A stretch of DNA of 64,000 bases from Acanthamoeba lenticulata (Eukaryota; Discosea; Longamoebia; Acanthamoebidae). The notes under the pieces were generated by a model. It had not been told where the DNA came from, did no database searches, and was given only the letters and a program-made list of their open reading frames with translations. Within the stretch, counting starts at the first letter, position 1, and each line of letters opens with the position of its first letter. The stretch lies in contig NAVB01000002.1 in NCBI GenBank assembly GCA_002179805.1, positions 52,159-116,158 of the forward strand, in the 5' to 3' direction. A program made the position numbers and the translations under genes. Of this stretch, positions 32,545-43,976 are shown in pieces.

Positions 32545-33294
32545 ATGAAAGTAACGCGTGTGGAGGTTGCTGTGGTGGTGGGCGTCTTCGTCCTTTTGGG
32601 ACTGCTTACCCAGCTCGCTCCACAACCAAACTCTCCGGAGACGTCGCGACTCGAGCCGGATTGCTTGCGCGAGCCTCTGGGAGTGATCGTTTCGGAACTT
32701 CGGCCCTGGGCCAAGGGCGTCAGCGGGCAGCAGTCCGAGCTGAATTATGAAGCCTTTGTCAGCCTCATCTACCGCACTCCCGCCGCCAAGGTCTTAATCT
32801 TTGGCGTCGGCAGTGACTCGCCCTGGTACCTGCGCGCTGTGGACTGCCACGGCACGGTCGTCTTCATCGAGGAGAACGAGCGGTGGATCGAGAAGGTGCG
32901 ACAGGAGCTGCCCCAGGCCGACATCATTCACTACACGTACCGCACGCGACTTACTGAGACGGATGAGCTCTTTAGCCTCGACCAAGACGAAATGGACAAG
33001 CGGCTCAACATGGACGACTTGCCACTACGAGTGTGGGGCACGTCGTGGGACATCATCCTTGTGGACGCCCCCACCGGGTACGGCGCGAATACGCCTGGGC
33101 GTATGCAGTCCATCTACACCGCACGCAAGCTCGCGATGCTAAGCTCAAGACGGACAGACGTGTTCCTCCACGACTTCAACCGCCACGTCGAGTCCCTGTG
33201 GGGCAACGCCTTGCTAGGAGCACCTCCGGGAAGACATGTCGGCACCGTGGACAAACTTGCGCACTTTGTGTTTGACCAAAGTCCGCAACAGTAA
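32545..33294 (+). CDS. DUF579 / glucuronoxylan 4-O-methyltransferase-like protein
   Basis: Intronless, 249 residues. An N-terminal signal anchor (VEVAVVVGVFVLLGLLTQL) predicts a type II Golgi membrane protein. The lumenal part matches the plant DUF579 family (GXM/IRX15): KVLIFGVGSDSPWYLRAV, GTVVFIEENERWIEKV, HYTYRTRL, WDIILVDAPTGYGANTPGRM, SIYTARKLAM and TDVFLHDFNRHVE. GXM enzymes use S-adenosylmethionine to put a 4-O-methyl group on glucuronic acid side chains of xylan; IRX15 paralogues act in xylan formation with less clear chemistry. The glycine-rich SAM loop and the DAPTG block are intact, so activity is plausible. The substrate in an amoeba, perhaps a cyst-wall or surface glycan, is inference. 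ATG at 32545 was chosen because no in-frame ATG lies upstream. Confidence 0.85.
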   Translation: MKVTRVEVAVVVGVFVLLGLLTQLAPQPNSPETSRLEPDCLREPLGVIVSELRPWAKGVSGQQSELNYEAFVSLIYRTPAAKVLIFGVGSDSPWYLRAVDCHGTVVFIEENERWIEKVRQELPQADIIHYTYRTRLTETDELFSLDQDEMDKRLNMDDLPLRVWGTSWDIILVDAPTGYGANTPGRMQSIYTARKLAMLSSRRTDVFLHDFNRHVESLWGNALLGAPPGRHVGTVDKLAHFVFDQSPQQ

Positions 33295-34297
33295 AGAGAG
33301 TGCTTTCCTCCTCGTGGGACAACGTAAGAATCCGCAGAACTCCGCCAAGGTGTTACTTGCAGGGCACGGCCGGAACCGCACCAGAATTCCGGCGTGTGCC
33401 AGACCTGCTGGTCACTCCCTAGGGAAGTATGGCAGAGGTGATCCACTCAAGCGTGTGTTCTGGTGGGATTCCTTGAAACCGTTCGTCACTCTGACATCAC
33501 ACCACTACCTGTATGTGCAGCACTTCCTTCAGCATCTCCTCCAAGCCTGGGCACCTGGTTGGAAATTAATTACCTTAAAAATATCCGTTCTTCCTTTGGT
33601 CCAAAAAGGAAGGAGTGATGGAGGCAAAGCCTTGGGGCGTGCTCGCGTTCTTGGTGGAGCTGCTGTCCAAGATTCAAGAAAAGTTGCCGAAGCCAAAACG
33701 AGGCCACGATCAGAAACCAGCCTGAGGACAAGGACGAGGAGGACGACCCAGAGAACAAGGTCAACAACGCTGAGTTCAGCGTGGCGCACGAAGAGGACGT
33801 CGGTATCGACGAGAGAAAGCAGCACAAGCGGAAGCGAGGTGACGTGCGTGGTGATGATGAAGATGCCGATGAAGAGGAAATCAACGAAGAGGAAGACAAG
33901 GAGGAAGAAGAATTTCGCTATTTGATCTACCCGGATCGAGACTCACTCCACATACGCGTCATCGCACAGAGTTGCAGGCGTGGGACTTGCACATCCTCAG
34001 CGCGACGCTCTCAGCTACCCAGAGGCAGATGATGGACGGCTTCCTCCAGCTCGTTGCCGAACGTTGGACTGGTGTCTGCAGGCCATCTGCGGGTCGGCGG
34101 AGCTCTATGCCAAGGCCGAGCAGCAGGCCGCGAACCTTCCGACGACCTGCAGGCTTATCGCCAGGTTACCGCCACCACGGCGCAGCCCTTCTCTGCGGCA
34201 CGCCGCTGAGAAACGTTGGCGTTTTTGATTGCAATTAGCTAACAAATTTCACAATTTTTAAATAAATAAATTTTATTTATTTATTTATTTTTAATTT
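33295..34297. other. Intergenic region with a broken coding-like stretch
   Basis: About 1 kb between the DUF579 stop and the 3' end of the Deg-type protease gene. The left 300 bp contain no supported gene. 33618-34215 shows protein-like sequence in changing frames. The right end (34240-34297) is AT-rich (ATTT repeats) and should hold the protease 3' UTR. Confidence 0.4.
33618..34215 (+). pseudogene. Possible decayed or frameshifted gene
   Basis: Protein-like sequence runs through several reading frames without plausible introns between them. It starts MEAKPWGVLAFLVELLSKIQ, continues in another frame as EDKDEEDDPENKVNNAEFSV and an acidic run to FRYLIYPDRDSLH, then in another frame as LQAWDLHILSATLSATQRQM to QLVAERW, then as LDWCLQAICGSAELYAKAEQ. 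The switches are too close for normal 50-120-nt introns. Either the gene is degenerate or the sequence contains several indel errors. I recognise no family. Confidence 0.35.
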
Positions 34298-36524
34298 TCA
34301 TGACGCTTCGCTGGGTGGTGGCGCGGGCTGGAGATCCGCTGATCGGTCGCGCTGGATCTTGTAAACGCGCAGGATGCGCTCCTTGGCCTCCTCCGCCGTC
34401 TTGGTCCTGGGCGCGGGGAGCACGATGACCTCGTTCTCGCTCGTCACGATCGTGATGATCTCCTGGTCGGCCGGCGTGCCGTCCATCACGTCCACCAAGT
34501 GCTGCAGGTTGCGGATGGGCACGCCGTTGCACGTCGTCACGCTCGAATTGGCGTAGCTTCCATCGTCATCGTACCCCACGTTGATGCTGCGCACGCCCCA
34601 CCATCATGATCCCACCATCATCAGCATCATCAGCTTCATCATCATCGTCGTCGTAGTCGTCATGCTCGCACCTGTCGGCGAGGATCTTGGTCAGAACGAC
34701 GACCTGCGTGCGGTCCGGCTCGGGCACGCCCGACTCGTAGAAGTGTACAAACTCCCTGGGGGCGTTCTTGCGCCAGTTGGTCCACGTGGTGAGGTAGTCC
34801 TTGCTGAGGGGCTGGAAGAGGAGGCCGCAGTAGAGGAAGAACGAGGGCGGCACGTCGTAGGTGGGCGTGGGCACGAGCATGGTCAGCGGCAGCAGCCGCA
34901 GGCGGACGGTCTCCAGCGCGGCGTAGCCCGTGCGCTTGCGGCGGAGGAGGAGCGCGAGCTCGTCGCCCACGTGATGCGCGTGGAGCAGGATCGAGTACCA
35001 CGTCCTGTACTTGTGCTTGGACGTCGGGTTGAGCTTGAGCGAGACGGTGCCGTTGTTGAAGATCTTGACGCCGTCGATCTCGAGGATGACGTCACCCGAC
35101 TCGAGGTGCCCGTAGGCCGAGTTGCCGTACATGACCTTGGTCACCAGCACCCCGCTCTCCTTGCCCTGGTATGTGTGGAATGCACAGCTTAAGGAATGTG
35201 GTATGCATATGGAATGTCGAGGTCTTGACTGTGTGGAATGCGCGCACGACCTGCAAGCCAAGGCTCTTGCGCAGGAGCGGGTTGAGGACGCCCTGTGTGA
35301 CGACGCCCAGCGAGGGGAACCCGCAGTAGGGCACGCCCTCTTCCTGCGCTGCGCGGCCGACGTCGTCGTCATCATCACCATCATCACCATCATCACCATC
35401 ATCACCATCAGGCCATTCATGGAGACGAGGAAGAAGAGGAGAGGGGAAGTACCGCGGCGCACGCCCTCGAGAAAGTGTTTGATGACGAGTGTGGGCACGA
35501 CCTCGCCCACGTTGTCGATGTTGTCCATCCCCTGAAACGCCAGCCCTGTGCGTGTGTGCGTCGCCACGTTTACAGCGTCAGCAATTCGAATCGTCTCGTG
35601 CGGCCTCAAGGCTCGGAGCTCGCAGACGCACCCACGATCTTGCCGTCCTTGATGCACGGCCCGCCACTGCGCGACAAGAGCCACCATCATCATCATTGTC
35701 ATTAGTCGCGAAAAAAAAAGGTGTGGAATGCAAAGCATGCAATCGAGGGAACAGACGGACCTGTTGCCCGCGTTGACGGCGGCGTCGACGGTCATACTGA
35801 GCAGCCGGCGCTCGGCGTGGTGGTAGTCCTGGATCTCGATGCGCGACACGACGCCCTCGGAGATGCTGATCTCGTCACCGCCCACGGGGAAGCCGCACAC
35901 GTAGACCTGGTCCCGCAGGTCCGGCAGCTCGCCCATCTCCAGCGGCGTGATGTCGGCAAAGAGGCTCGGGTCCTCGGGCTCCAGCAGGGCGAGGTCGCAC
36001 TCGTGGCTCACGAAGAGGACCTTGGCCTGGTGCTTGTCCGGGATGCCGCACCTGCGTCGTCAATAGACGCGACCCCGCCCAAGCAGGGAGTGTCAGCCGC
36101 AGTGTAGTGGGCGAGTGCAGATGATGGATGAGCGCAGACCTTTGGATCTGGCAAAAGGTCTGGTTGGCCACGACGTGGGCCACGGTGAGGATGCGCCCTC
36201 CGGCGATGACCACGCCTGAGCCGCTGGCCGTTTGGATGCTGCGCACAAGACACACGTGAATAAATTGGATTAATTGAGTATAAAAAAAATAAATAAGGCA
36301 CCTCAGTGCTTGCCAGGGACAATCGTGGTCCCACTGCTGCGTCGTGGCAAAGACCTTGACGATAGCCGTTTTGTGGGCAAGGATCTGGCGGTTGGGCGAA
36401 TCGTCTTCATCTTCATCCTCCTCTTTATCCTCCACATCATCTTCTATCTTTCCTCTTCATCAGGCTTTTCATCGACAGCCTTAGGCTCTTCCACTGCATC
36501 GGGTACTGATGCTGGTGCCTCCAT
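34298..36524 (-). CDS. Deg/HtrA-type serine protease (plant Deg9-like)
   Basis: Minus-strand multi-exon gene ending DLQPAPPPSEAS-stop at 34300..34298. The trypsin-like core has an intact triad: His in RILTVAHVVAN, Asp in HECDLALLEPED and Ser in GNSGGP, whose codons are split by an intron near 35760-35670. Around these sit ASGSGVVI and YVCGFPVGG. A PDZ-type segment follows (GKESGVLVTKVMYGNSAYGH, GDVILEIDGVKI), then a second C-terminal region (EVVPTLVIKHFL lies before it; RTQVVVLTKILADR and CNGVPIRNLQHLVDVMDG after it), the layout of plant nuclear/nucleolar Deg9. These are ATP-independent serine proteases. The first 26 residues (MEAPASVPDAVEEPKAV..) start at 36524, but the next acidic exon lies in another frame without an obvious intron, so the extreme N-terminus is uncertain. 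Confidence 0.88.
35370..35410. repeat. CATCATCAC-type microsatellite in an intron of the Deg gene
   Basis: Perfect tandem ATC/ACC units (a 9-bp period) fill part of an intron between the exon encoding HFLEGVRRG and the one encoding EGVPYCGFPSLG. Confidence 0.85.
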
Positions 36525-36764
36525 CAAGAGAAAACCAAATAAAAATCAGTCTTTTTTGGCGACATCATTGGTTGCCTGGGATATGTCGAGCGGGAAGCAA
36601 CAGAGAAATGAAACGACCAATAGAATATCAGACCTTCGGGTAGCACGTTTCCCACTGTTGCCGACCAAAAGGCCATTTTTGCGGGTTGTGGCGAGGAAGA
36701 GGCGGGAGGAAGGCTGAACATATTTTGTTGCCCCCCTTTGGCAGACTCCCACTGTGCTGGCGCC
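36525..36764. promoter_or_regulatory. Divergent promoter: Deg-type protease / TBC1D9-like
   Basis: 240 bp separate two divergent start codons (36524 minus, 36765 plus). No gene fits inside it. Confidence 0.45.
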
Positions 36765-39700
36765 ATGTGGGTTCTGCTGCCTGTTCAGTCAACCCTGCTA
36801 TGGACGACGCTGGTAGAAAATGATTTCTTTGCGCTCCAGGAGCACAAGGCCGCCCACACTATGCTGCAGGGCGTTATGAAATCGTTTCGATCGTTGGGAG
36901 GCGAGAAGAACCCCTATTCGTACCGCATCATCTTGAAGACACGTGATACGGCCGAGGGCGATGGCCCCAACGTGTTGGACGACGTGGATGAAGAGGAGCG
37001 TCAGCTGCTGCGAATCCTCAGCACCGCCACGGTGGTTGCCGTGGGAGACAATGAAGAAGAGGTGCGCCAGCACTGGGCCTGCCTCGAGGACCAGGTCGTG
37101 CAGGCGCTGCACCTTCTGCGCGCTGAGGAACTCGAGCTCCGCCGCTTCATCCACAGCAAGCTCACCGGGCTAGCCCTCAAGCAGCGCGAACAGCAGCAAA
37201 AGGAAAAGGAAGAGCTCATCCTCTTGGCCAACGGCATCCGGCCTAACGTTGAGGGCATTTCTCGCGACAAGCACTTCCGCAACCTCCACCGCGCCACCAA
37301 AGTGCTCCACGCCTCCAAGCAGGCCCCGTGGGTCCAGCACTTCCCCGAGCTCGCGCGCCACGAGGAGCTCACCCTTTGTACTTGGCTGTCCTTCCTTCAA
37401 TCCTGCGCCTCGGCGCTCACCACGAGCTTCATGAACGGCGCATGCTGATGGTTGTGTGGTTTTTGTGGTGCGCCACGACAGCGTGCCGGTCGATTTTGCT
37501 GAGGCGGTCGGAGCGACGGGGGCGACTCTTCCTGTCTGGCCGGCACCTGTGCTTCTACGGACGCGGCACGAGGCTCATCGTCCCCTGGTGCGAGGTCTCC
37601 TCGTTGGCCCGCACCGCAACCGACGCGACGGGCTGCGCCACGGTCTACATCGCCACCACTGCGGACGAGGTGCGCTCTTTTTTTTCTTCTTTCTTTATTT
37701 TATTTAGTTATTTATCCAAAAATTGATTTGGTTTTTCTTTCTCTGGTGTTTTTATTATTCTTGAAATCTCACTTTAACTAAAATTCAAATTCAAAATACA
37801 GTTCGTGTTCAAGGTCAAGGACAGAGACCAAATGCTGACGATGCTGAAGGAGATCTGGCGTATGACGCTGGACAACCTGGCCCACAAGGTGACGGCCGAC
37901 TTTGACATCGACGGGCCGGCCTACACCAACGCGTCGGTCTCGCGCTCGGCTCTGCCGTCGCCGTCGATCCCCATCGGCCCGTCGCCGCGCTTCTCCGGCC
38001 CGATCTCTCCACGCTTCTCGTCGCCGCCGTCGCCGCTGACCACCATCGCCATGACCCTCACCTCGCAGACGCGCTCCCTCACCAAGGAGATGCTCCAGAC
38101 CAAGATCGAACGCGATCTCCAGCGCAAGCTCTTCCGCCTCTCCACCGACGAGAACCTCATCAACCGTACGCTTGTCGTTGTCATCGTCCCATGGCGGGAG
38201 GGAGCTGACGTACTCTGTGGACACACGCACAACACCAACAGAGTACCAGGCCACGGTGTGGATGACGTCGTTCTACCACCAGGGCTGCCTGTCCATCACC
38301 CCCAACTTCGCCTGCTTCCACTCCCAGAACCACGACGAGGTGCGGCGGCACGTGTGGGACGGGCGTGAAGCCTGAGACGGAGTTGAACGGAGGCTAATGA
38401 TCGTGCATAACATTCCTCGCGACGTTGCCGTTGTGGGTCTGCAGATCTTCACGGTTGTCATCAACTTCCGCGATGTGCAGGACGTCAAGCTGGTCGATGG
38501 ACGGCTCATCCTCATCCAGACGCTCAAGAACAAGGTTGGCGCCTGGCTCGCATTCTTGGAATTTTTCACCTGTGGTCTAACTCCCTCGGACCCGGCAGTT
38601 CTCATTCTCGTTCCTGACGCGGCGGAAACACGCCTACGAGCTGCTCCACTCGACGTGGTCCAGCAACCGGTGGCTCGTCTCCCAGGAAGAGCTGCCCCAC
38701 CCGCCGCCTCTGCCGCCCTTTGCCAACAAGTACGTCCGCCGTCGCCGTCCCTTCGTCATCGTCATCATGCTCGTCCTCTCGCTCTTGCGCGTTGTTGTCG
38801 ACAGCATGCTGACGTCAGTGCGCTGTCGACACACAAACAAGCTTTGTCGGGCCGGGCACGTGTTCGCTCAACAACCCGGACCAGTTCCGCCCCAGTTATC
38901 GGGAGCGGATGAAGAAGCAGAAGGAGATCTGGGACCAGTACATCAACAAGAACGGCTGGGGCGGGGAGATGATCCAGACGAGCCACCTGACTGAGCTGGT
39001 CGAGGGCGGCATTCCCGACGAGTACCGCGGGATGCTGTGGCAGCGGTTCCTCGGGTCCATTTACTGCTACAACTGCAAGCGGGGCGAGTACCAGAACATC
39101 CTCCGGATCTTCCACGGCAAGCAGTCCCTCGCCATCTCGGAGATCGCGCGGGTGCGTCTGTGATGTCCACTTCTCCCTTCTCCTGCATGTTGCATGCTGC
39201 TGGCTTGGCCCCTGCGACGAACGTGTGGGCGCGGTCTAAACTGACGGCGCGCGATGGTCAACGCAACACAGGACGTGCATCGGTCGTTCCCGGATCATCC
39301 CTACTTCCAGAGCAAGACGGGGCGGGACGCGCTGCAGCGAGTCCTCACCGCCTACTCGTGGCGCAACCAAAAGATCGGCTACTGCCAGTCGATGGTACGC
39401 CAAAACCTAAAATCTTTTTTGATAAATAATGAATAATGAATTATTATCAACAAACATCAAACACAAACCCACGGTAGAACGTGATATGCGCGCTGTTGCT
39501 GCTGTACATGGGCGAGGAGGAGGCCTTCTGGCTTCTTCGCATGCTGTGCGAGGAGTACCTCCCCCAGTATTGGACGCCGGGTACGTGCCGCACAAGCTCG
39601 AGCTTCATGATGATGACGATGATCCACCTCGACCTCATGGACTCATTTATGTGGCAATGGCAGACATGGTCGGGTCGATCACGGACCAGCACGTGCTCGA

Positions 39701-42700
39701 GGATCTGTTGGAGGAGCACCTGCCGGAGATCGACAACCACTTGTCCAACATCGACGTCCCGCTGGCCCTCATCAGCTTCCCCTGGTTCGTGTGTCTCTTC
39801 ATCGGCTATGTCCCCATGGAGGTACGTTATCCGCCAAAATACAACTTTTATAATAATAATAAAAAAAATAGAGGATTAAACATATTATATTTATTTATAG
39901 TTTTATAATATTTTAATCATTAACTCATTAATTCATTAAACCATAAAAAGGTGGGCTTGCGGATCCTGGACATCTTCTTTTACGAAGGCTTCGAGACGAC
40001 GTTCTTGTTCAAGGTGGCGTTGGCCGTGCTCAAGCTACACCAGGACGAGATCCTGGACCAGGCCGACAGCTTCCACGCGTGCAACGTGCTCAAGCGGCCA
40101 TCCATCGACTGCGACGTCCTCCTCGCCGTACTCTCTTCCGCCCTTTTCCAATGCCTGCTTCTTCCTCGTCCTTCTCACGCGCGCTTGTGTCGTCCTCGGC
40201 TGTGGCCACGAGCAGACCGCGAGGAACGACTTCAAGTCCATCACCCGAGAAAAGGTGGAGGAGCTGCGCGACCATCACCGCTCGCAGATCCTGCGGGAGA
40301 TGGAAGAGACCAAGATGCGCGAGAACAGCAGCAGCTACTCGGCGCCGAATCTGGCGAGCTCGCCGCCCGCCTCGGCATTGTCGTTGTCCCCGCCGCCCTC
40401 TCGCGCGCGGACCAATTCGGGCCTCCGGTCCAGCTTCTCGGCGTCGACCCCCGACATCGGCCGCTCGGGCATGAATGGCTCGCCGCCCAAGAAGGAGATC
40501 ACGCTGGCCGACATCATCAGCTCCTCTCCACCTGGTATGGCGCGCGGAAACACGGAGCATTTTTATCTATTTTTTCTTATTCATTATTCTTTTTATTTTT
40601 GTTCTTCATAAATTGTTACTGATAATTATTTTATTTTTATGGTGTAGCGGACTCTTCACCGAAGGCGATGATGCGCGCATCGACCTCGTCTGTGCCGATT
40701 CGACGCAGCACCTCCCCAGCCAGTACGCGCCCGCCCAATAACAATAATAATAATAAATATAAAACAATATAAATCGACTAACGAGCTTCTACACACAGAT
40801 CCAAGCAGTGGTCGAAGCGGCCAAAGCTCGCTGCGGATCAGCGCACTCTCGCCCAAGGACTCGTCATCCTCGCCACTCGAACGAGCCGTCCTACTGGACG
40901 AGTCGGGCATCACGACTGACGACGATTATGAAGTCGTTGATGACGAAGACGACTATCTGGCCGCGACCAGCAGCGGCAGCAACGTCAGCAGCGCCAACGC
41001 GAGCCCCCTCATCGAGCCCGACCGCCAGCTCACGGGGCAAGCCGCCGCAGCCAAGGCTCCAGAGGCCTCCGTGGTGGTCAAGAGCCCGCGCGGGCCGGTG
41101 CTCGTGCCCAGGCTGCCCCTCACACGGCTGCCCGCCGAGCGCGAGGGCGCCGACGCGTTGGCCGACGGCGCAGCGGCCGGCCCGGAGCCCGTCGCCTCGC
41201 TGGATCAGATTCTGGAACAGCAACAGGAGGAGGCCGGCCAGCAAAAGCAGCAGCAGCCCAGGACCGCCCCGGCGTTCCTGCGCAAGCGGTACGTCCGCGC
41301 GCCAAAGAGGGCCCACGCCAAGCCAGGCCTGAAATCTAAAGAATTCCAAACACGCGCGCACACGCAGGAGCTTGAGCACAGTGGCCGAAGAGGCTGCGCT
41401 GTTGCGCCAGCAACAGCAACAGGCCAGCCAGCAGCCTCCCGCCGCTGGTGCTTCGGAAGCGGGGGCAGCGGCACCAGTGCCCGGAGGACCGGGCTGGGCT
41501 GGGCGGCAGCGCTCGAGCTCATCGGCCGAGGCGGTGTCGTCGCCCCGGCGGCAGGTCTCCAACTCGCAGCACATTCTCGACGTTCTCACCATCGCCCAGC
41601 AGGTCGGCTCCAAGGCCATCGCCAGTACGTGAGACCCTCTTCCTCCCGGGCGCCTGGCCTTTGTCCAACAATACACGGACTGACGCGCCCTCTCGGCGAC
41701 AGAGGACAACACCAAGGCCGTGGACATGGTGCGCCAGCTGCGGATCAGCGAGATCCACCAGCTGCGCGACTCGATGAAGCGGGTCCGCGCGCGCCCGGCA
41801 CCTGCGAAGAAGGCCGGCGGCCCGCAGCCGACGACCCACCGCGAGCTGCGGCGCATGGCCACCGACGGCGGCCTCCTCGTGCGCCGGCTCAAGCTGGTCG
41901 CCGCCTTAAAGGCCAGCCCGAGCTCGTCGCCCTCGAGCCCGAGCCTGCCGGCGGGGATGGCCCGCATGGCCTCGGCCGCCGCCGTGCCGTCGCTCGGACG
42001 CAGCGACCCGACCGACGTTGGAAGGCCACGCGAGGGCGGCGACTATACCAACGATGACAACAGTAACAGGTCCCCGGTCGCCACGGAGGCCGGCCCTTCG
42101 GGGTCTGCCCTGAAGCGGTCGCGCAGCCCGAGCCCGACGGCCATCGCGATGGCCGCGGCCGCGGCCGAGGAGAAGGCCGTGCTGCTGGCCAACGCCGGTG
42201 TGAAGGGCACCGTCGAAGAGGGCGAGGGCGAAGACGAGGACGATTATGAGGACGTCCTCGATGGCGAGGAAGAAGAGGAGGAGGAGGAGGACGAAGACGA
42301 TGACGAGGAGGTCGAGGCCGTCACGAAGGACGGCGGCGTCGATAGCAACAACCTCGATTACGTGCAAAACTTCCTGCTGCGGCGGCGCAAGGCCGCCGAC
42401 CTCTCGCTCTCCAAGCGGCTCAACGGGTTTGGCCTCTCGCTCTTTATTTATTTTAATATTTTATTTTATTATAGATTTATTTCCAAGTTATTTACATGAT
42501 TGGTGCGGCGCACAGATCGGCAGGGGGCACACCGGCACCCGTGGCGCCGTTGGCAAAGAACGGACGACAGCCGTCGCTCGTTGTGCTGCAAGAGCTCGCC
42601 AAGGACGAGAAGGCGAGCGGGGCCACGAGCGAGAGCTCGACCGACGAGGAGGAAGAAGACGAAGAAGACGAGGAAGAGGAAGAAGAAGAGGACGACAGCG

Positions 42701-42711
42701 AGTCGGACTGA
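36765..42711 (+). CDS. TBC1D9-like Rab GTPase-activating protein (GRAM-TBC)
   Basis: Plus-strand multi-exon gene. The start [20 protein letters not shown] corresponds to the MWV start of TBC1D8/9 proteins. In order: an N-terminal region ([31 protein letters not shown]), a first GRAM domain ([20 protein letters not shown]), a second GRAM domain ([40 protein letters not shown]) and a TBC domain ([90 protein letters not shown]). The Arg finger in DVHRS and the Gln finger in GYCQS are both present, so Rab-GAP activity is expected. The long C-terminal half is Ser/Pro/Gln- and acid-rich and lacks the EF-hand region of animal TBC1D9. The stop is at 42709-42711. Confidence 0.93.
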
Positions 42712-43239
42712 AGAAGCGGTTTTTATCTTCCTCCCCTTTTTGTAAGCATAAACCAAACACAACAAATTTTCCCTCTTTTAATTATGTTGTTTCTTCACCT
42801 GAGTTGGAAAAATGGGCGGCCTTTTACCGCAGACGCAGGCACCGGCAGTACTGGCATTTGGCCCCAGTTGTGCAGATGTGCTCATTACCTTCCTGGGCCA
42901 CATAGTTGATTGAGTAGGGGTAGGCATGTTGTAATTGAGCTTGAGTGTAATCAAGTGATTATCAATAGCACCCACAATGCTTAACCCAATGGATAGGCTA
43001 AACATTTTAGCAATGTTGCTTCATCGGAAGTCAGCTTCTGTGTTGTTAGGCTGTGTGATCACGAGGCGCCCTCGACCTTTTTTGGGAATTGATTTTCTCG
43101 TGATCTTCTCGGCGTTTTCTGTAAATTCTCATTCGCGGTTCGCTAGTTGTGACGTCAGGCATCGGCTCGCCGAAATTCGTGGTATTGTAGCAAGCGTTTG
43201 TGTGGTTTTGCCATTTGCCCTTCTGCAAGATTGTGAGAG
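42712..43239. other. Intergenic between TBC1D9-like and IscU; possible small minus-strand exon
   Basis: 528 bp holding the TBC1D9-like 3' UTR and the IscU promoter. On the minus strand about 43000-42780 is open and contains a Cys-rich peptide in one frame (HICTTGAKCQYCRCLRLR-stop, ending near 42818). No start or matching upstream exon could be fixed, so it is not called as a gene. Confidence 0.3.
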
Positions 43240-43810
43240 ATGCTCAGCTCTACGAGGACTCGTTCGACCCAAGCTGCACGCTCTGCTGTGCTTACGCGAT
43301 ATGGAGGAATGGGACCAATGGGAGGGGCGGCTCAGCGCCTTTACCACGAACGTGTGATTGATCACTACGAAAACCCGAGAAATGTGGGCTCGCTTGATAA
43401 GAATGCGACCAACGTTGGTACCGGCCTTGTTGGCGCCCCCGCCTGCGGTGACGTGATGGTATGCGCCTTATTAGGTCTCTTAATTGAAACAATTTTTGAG
43501 CTAATTGGCTTGCGCCCCGCAGAAACTGCAAATTGAGGTGAAGGACGGCAAGATTGTGAACGCCGTGTTCAAGACGTTCGGCTGTGGCTCTGCGATTGCG
43601 AGCAGCTCACTTGCCACCGAGTGGGTCAAGGGCAGGAGCCTCGATGAGGCCAAGGTGATTAAGAATTCTGAGATCGCCAAGCATCTTGCGTTGCCGCCGG
43701 TGAAGCTTCACTGCAGCATGCTTGCCGAGGATGCCATCAAGTCTGCCATTAGCGACTACGAGAAGAAGCAGAAGGCCAAGCTCGAGGCCCAGAACGCTGG
43801 CTCCTCTTAA
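43240..43810 (+). CDS. ISCU: Iron-sulfur cluster assembly scaffold IscU
   Basis: Two exons, 43240..43458 and 43523..43810, give 168 residues. The first 33 or so residues are Arg/Ser/Thr/Ala-rich, a mitochondrial presequence. The IscU body follows: YHERVIDHYENPRNVGSLDK, GAPACGDVM, VFKTFGCGSAIASSSLATEW, LALPPVKLHCSMLAEDAIKS. The three cluster-ligating Cys (in PACGD, FGCGS and LHCSM), the regulatory Asp next to the first Cys, and the LPPVK motif bound by the HSPA9/HscA chaperone are all present. It builds [2Fe-2S] clusters in the mitochondrial matrix with NFS1/ISD11 and frataxin. Nothing unusual is seen. Confidence 0.98.
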
Positions 43811-43976
43811 AAAAGGACGTGCCAATCCCGATTTTATCCTCCCCTCAGGCCGAGGGGGCATGCCGTCAAGATTTCTCTTTCATTCTGTTGTGAAATAGCC
43901 TCCTCTCCATCTCTTGCTCAGCGATTCAAAGAACAATAAGAATCTCTTTCTATCACGACATCATGCTGCCCCTTAT

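Noticed and set aside
33236..33925. 229-codon plus-strand ORF overlapping the DUF579 3' end
   Set aside because: It begins inside the DUF579 coding region in another frame, and its second half is an out-of-frame reading of the acidic segment.
36438..42711. Functional cluster of membrane-traffic genes with TRAPPC13 and BLOC1S4
   Set aside because: The genes are 15-40 kb apart, on different strands and separated by unrelated metabolic genes. Chance is the simpler explanation.
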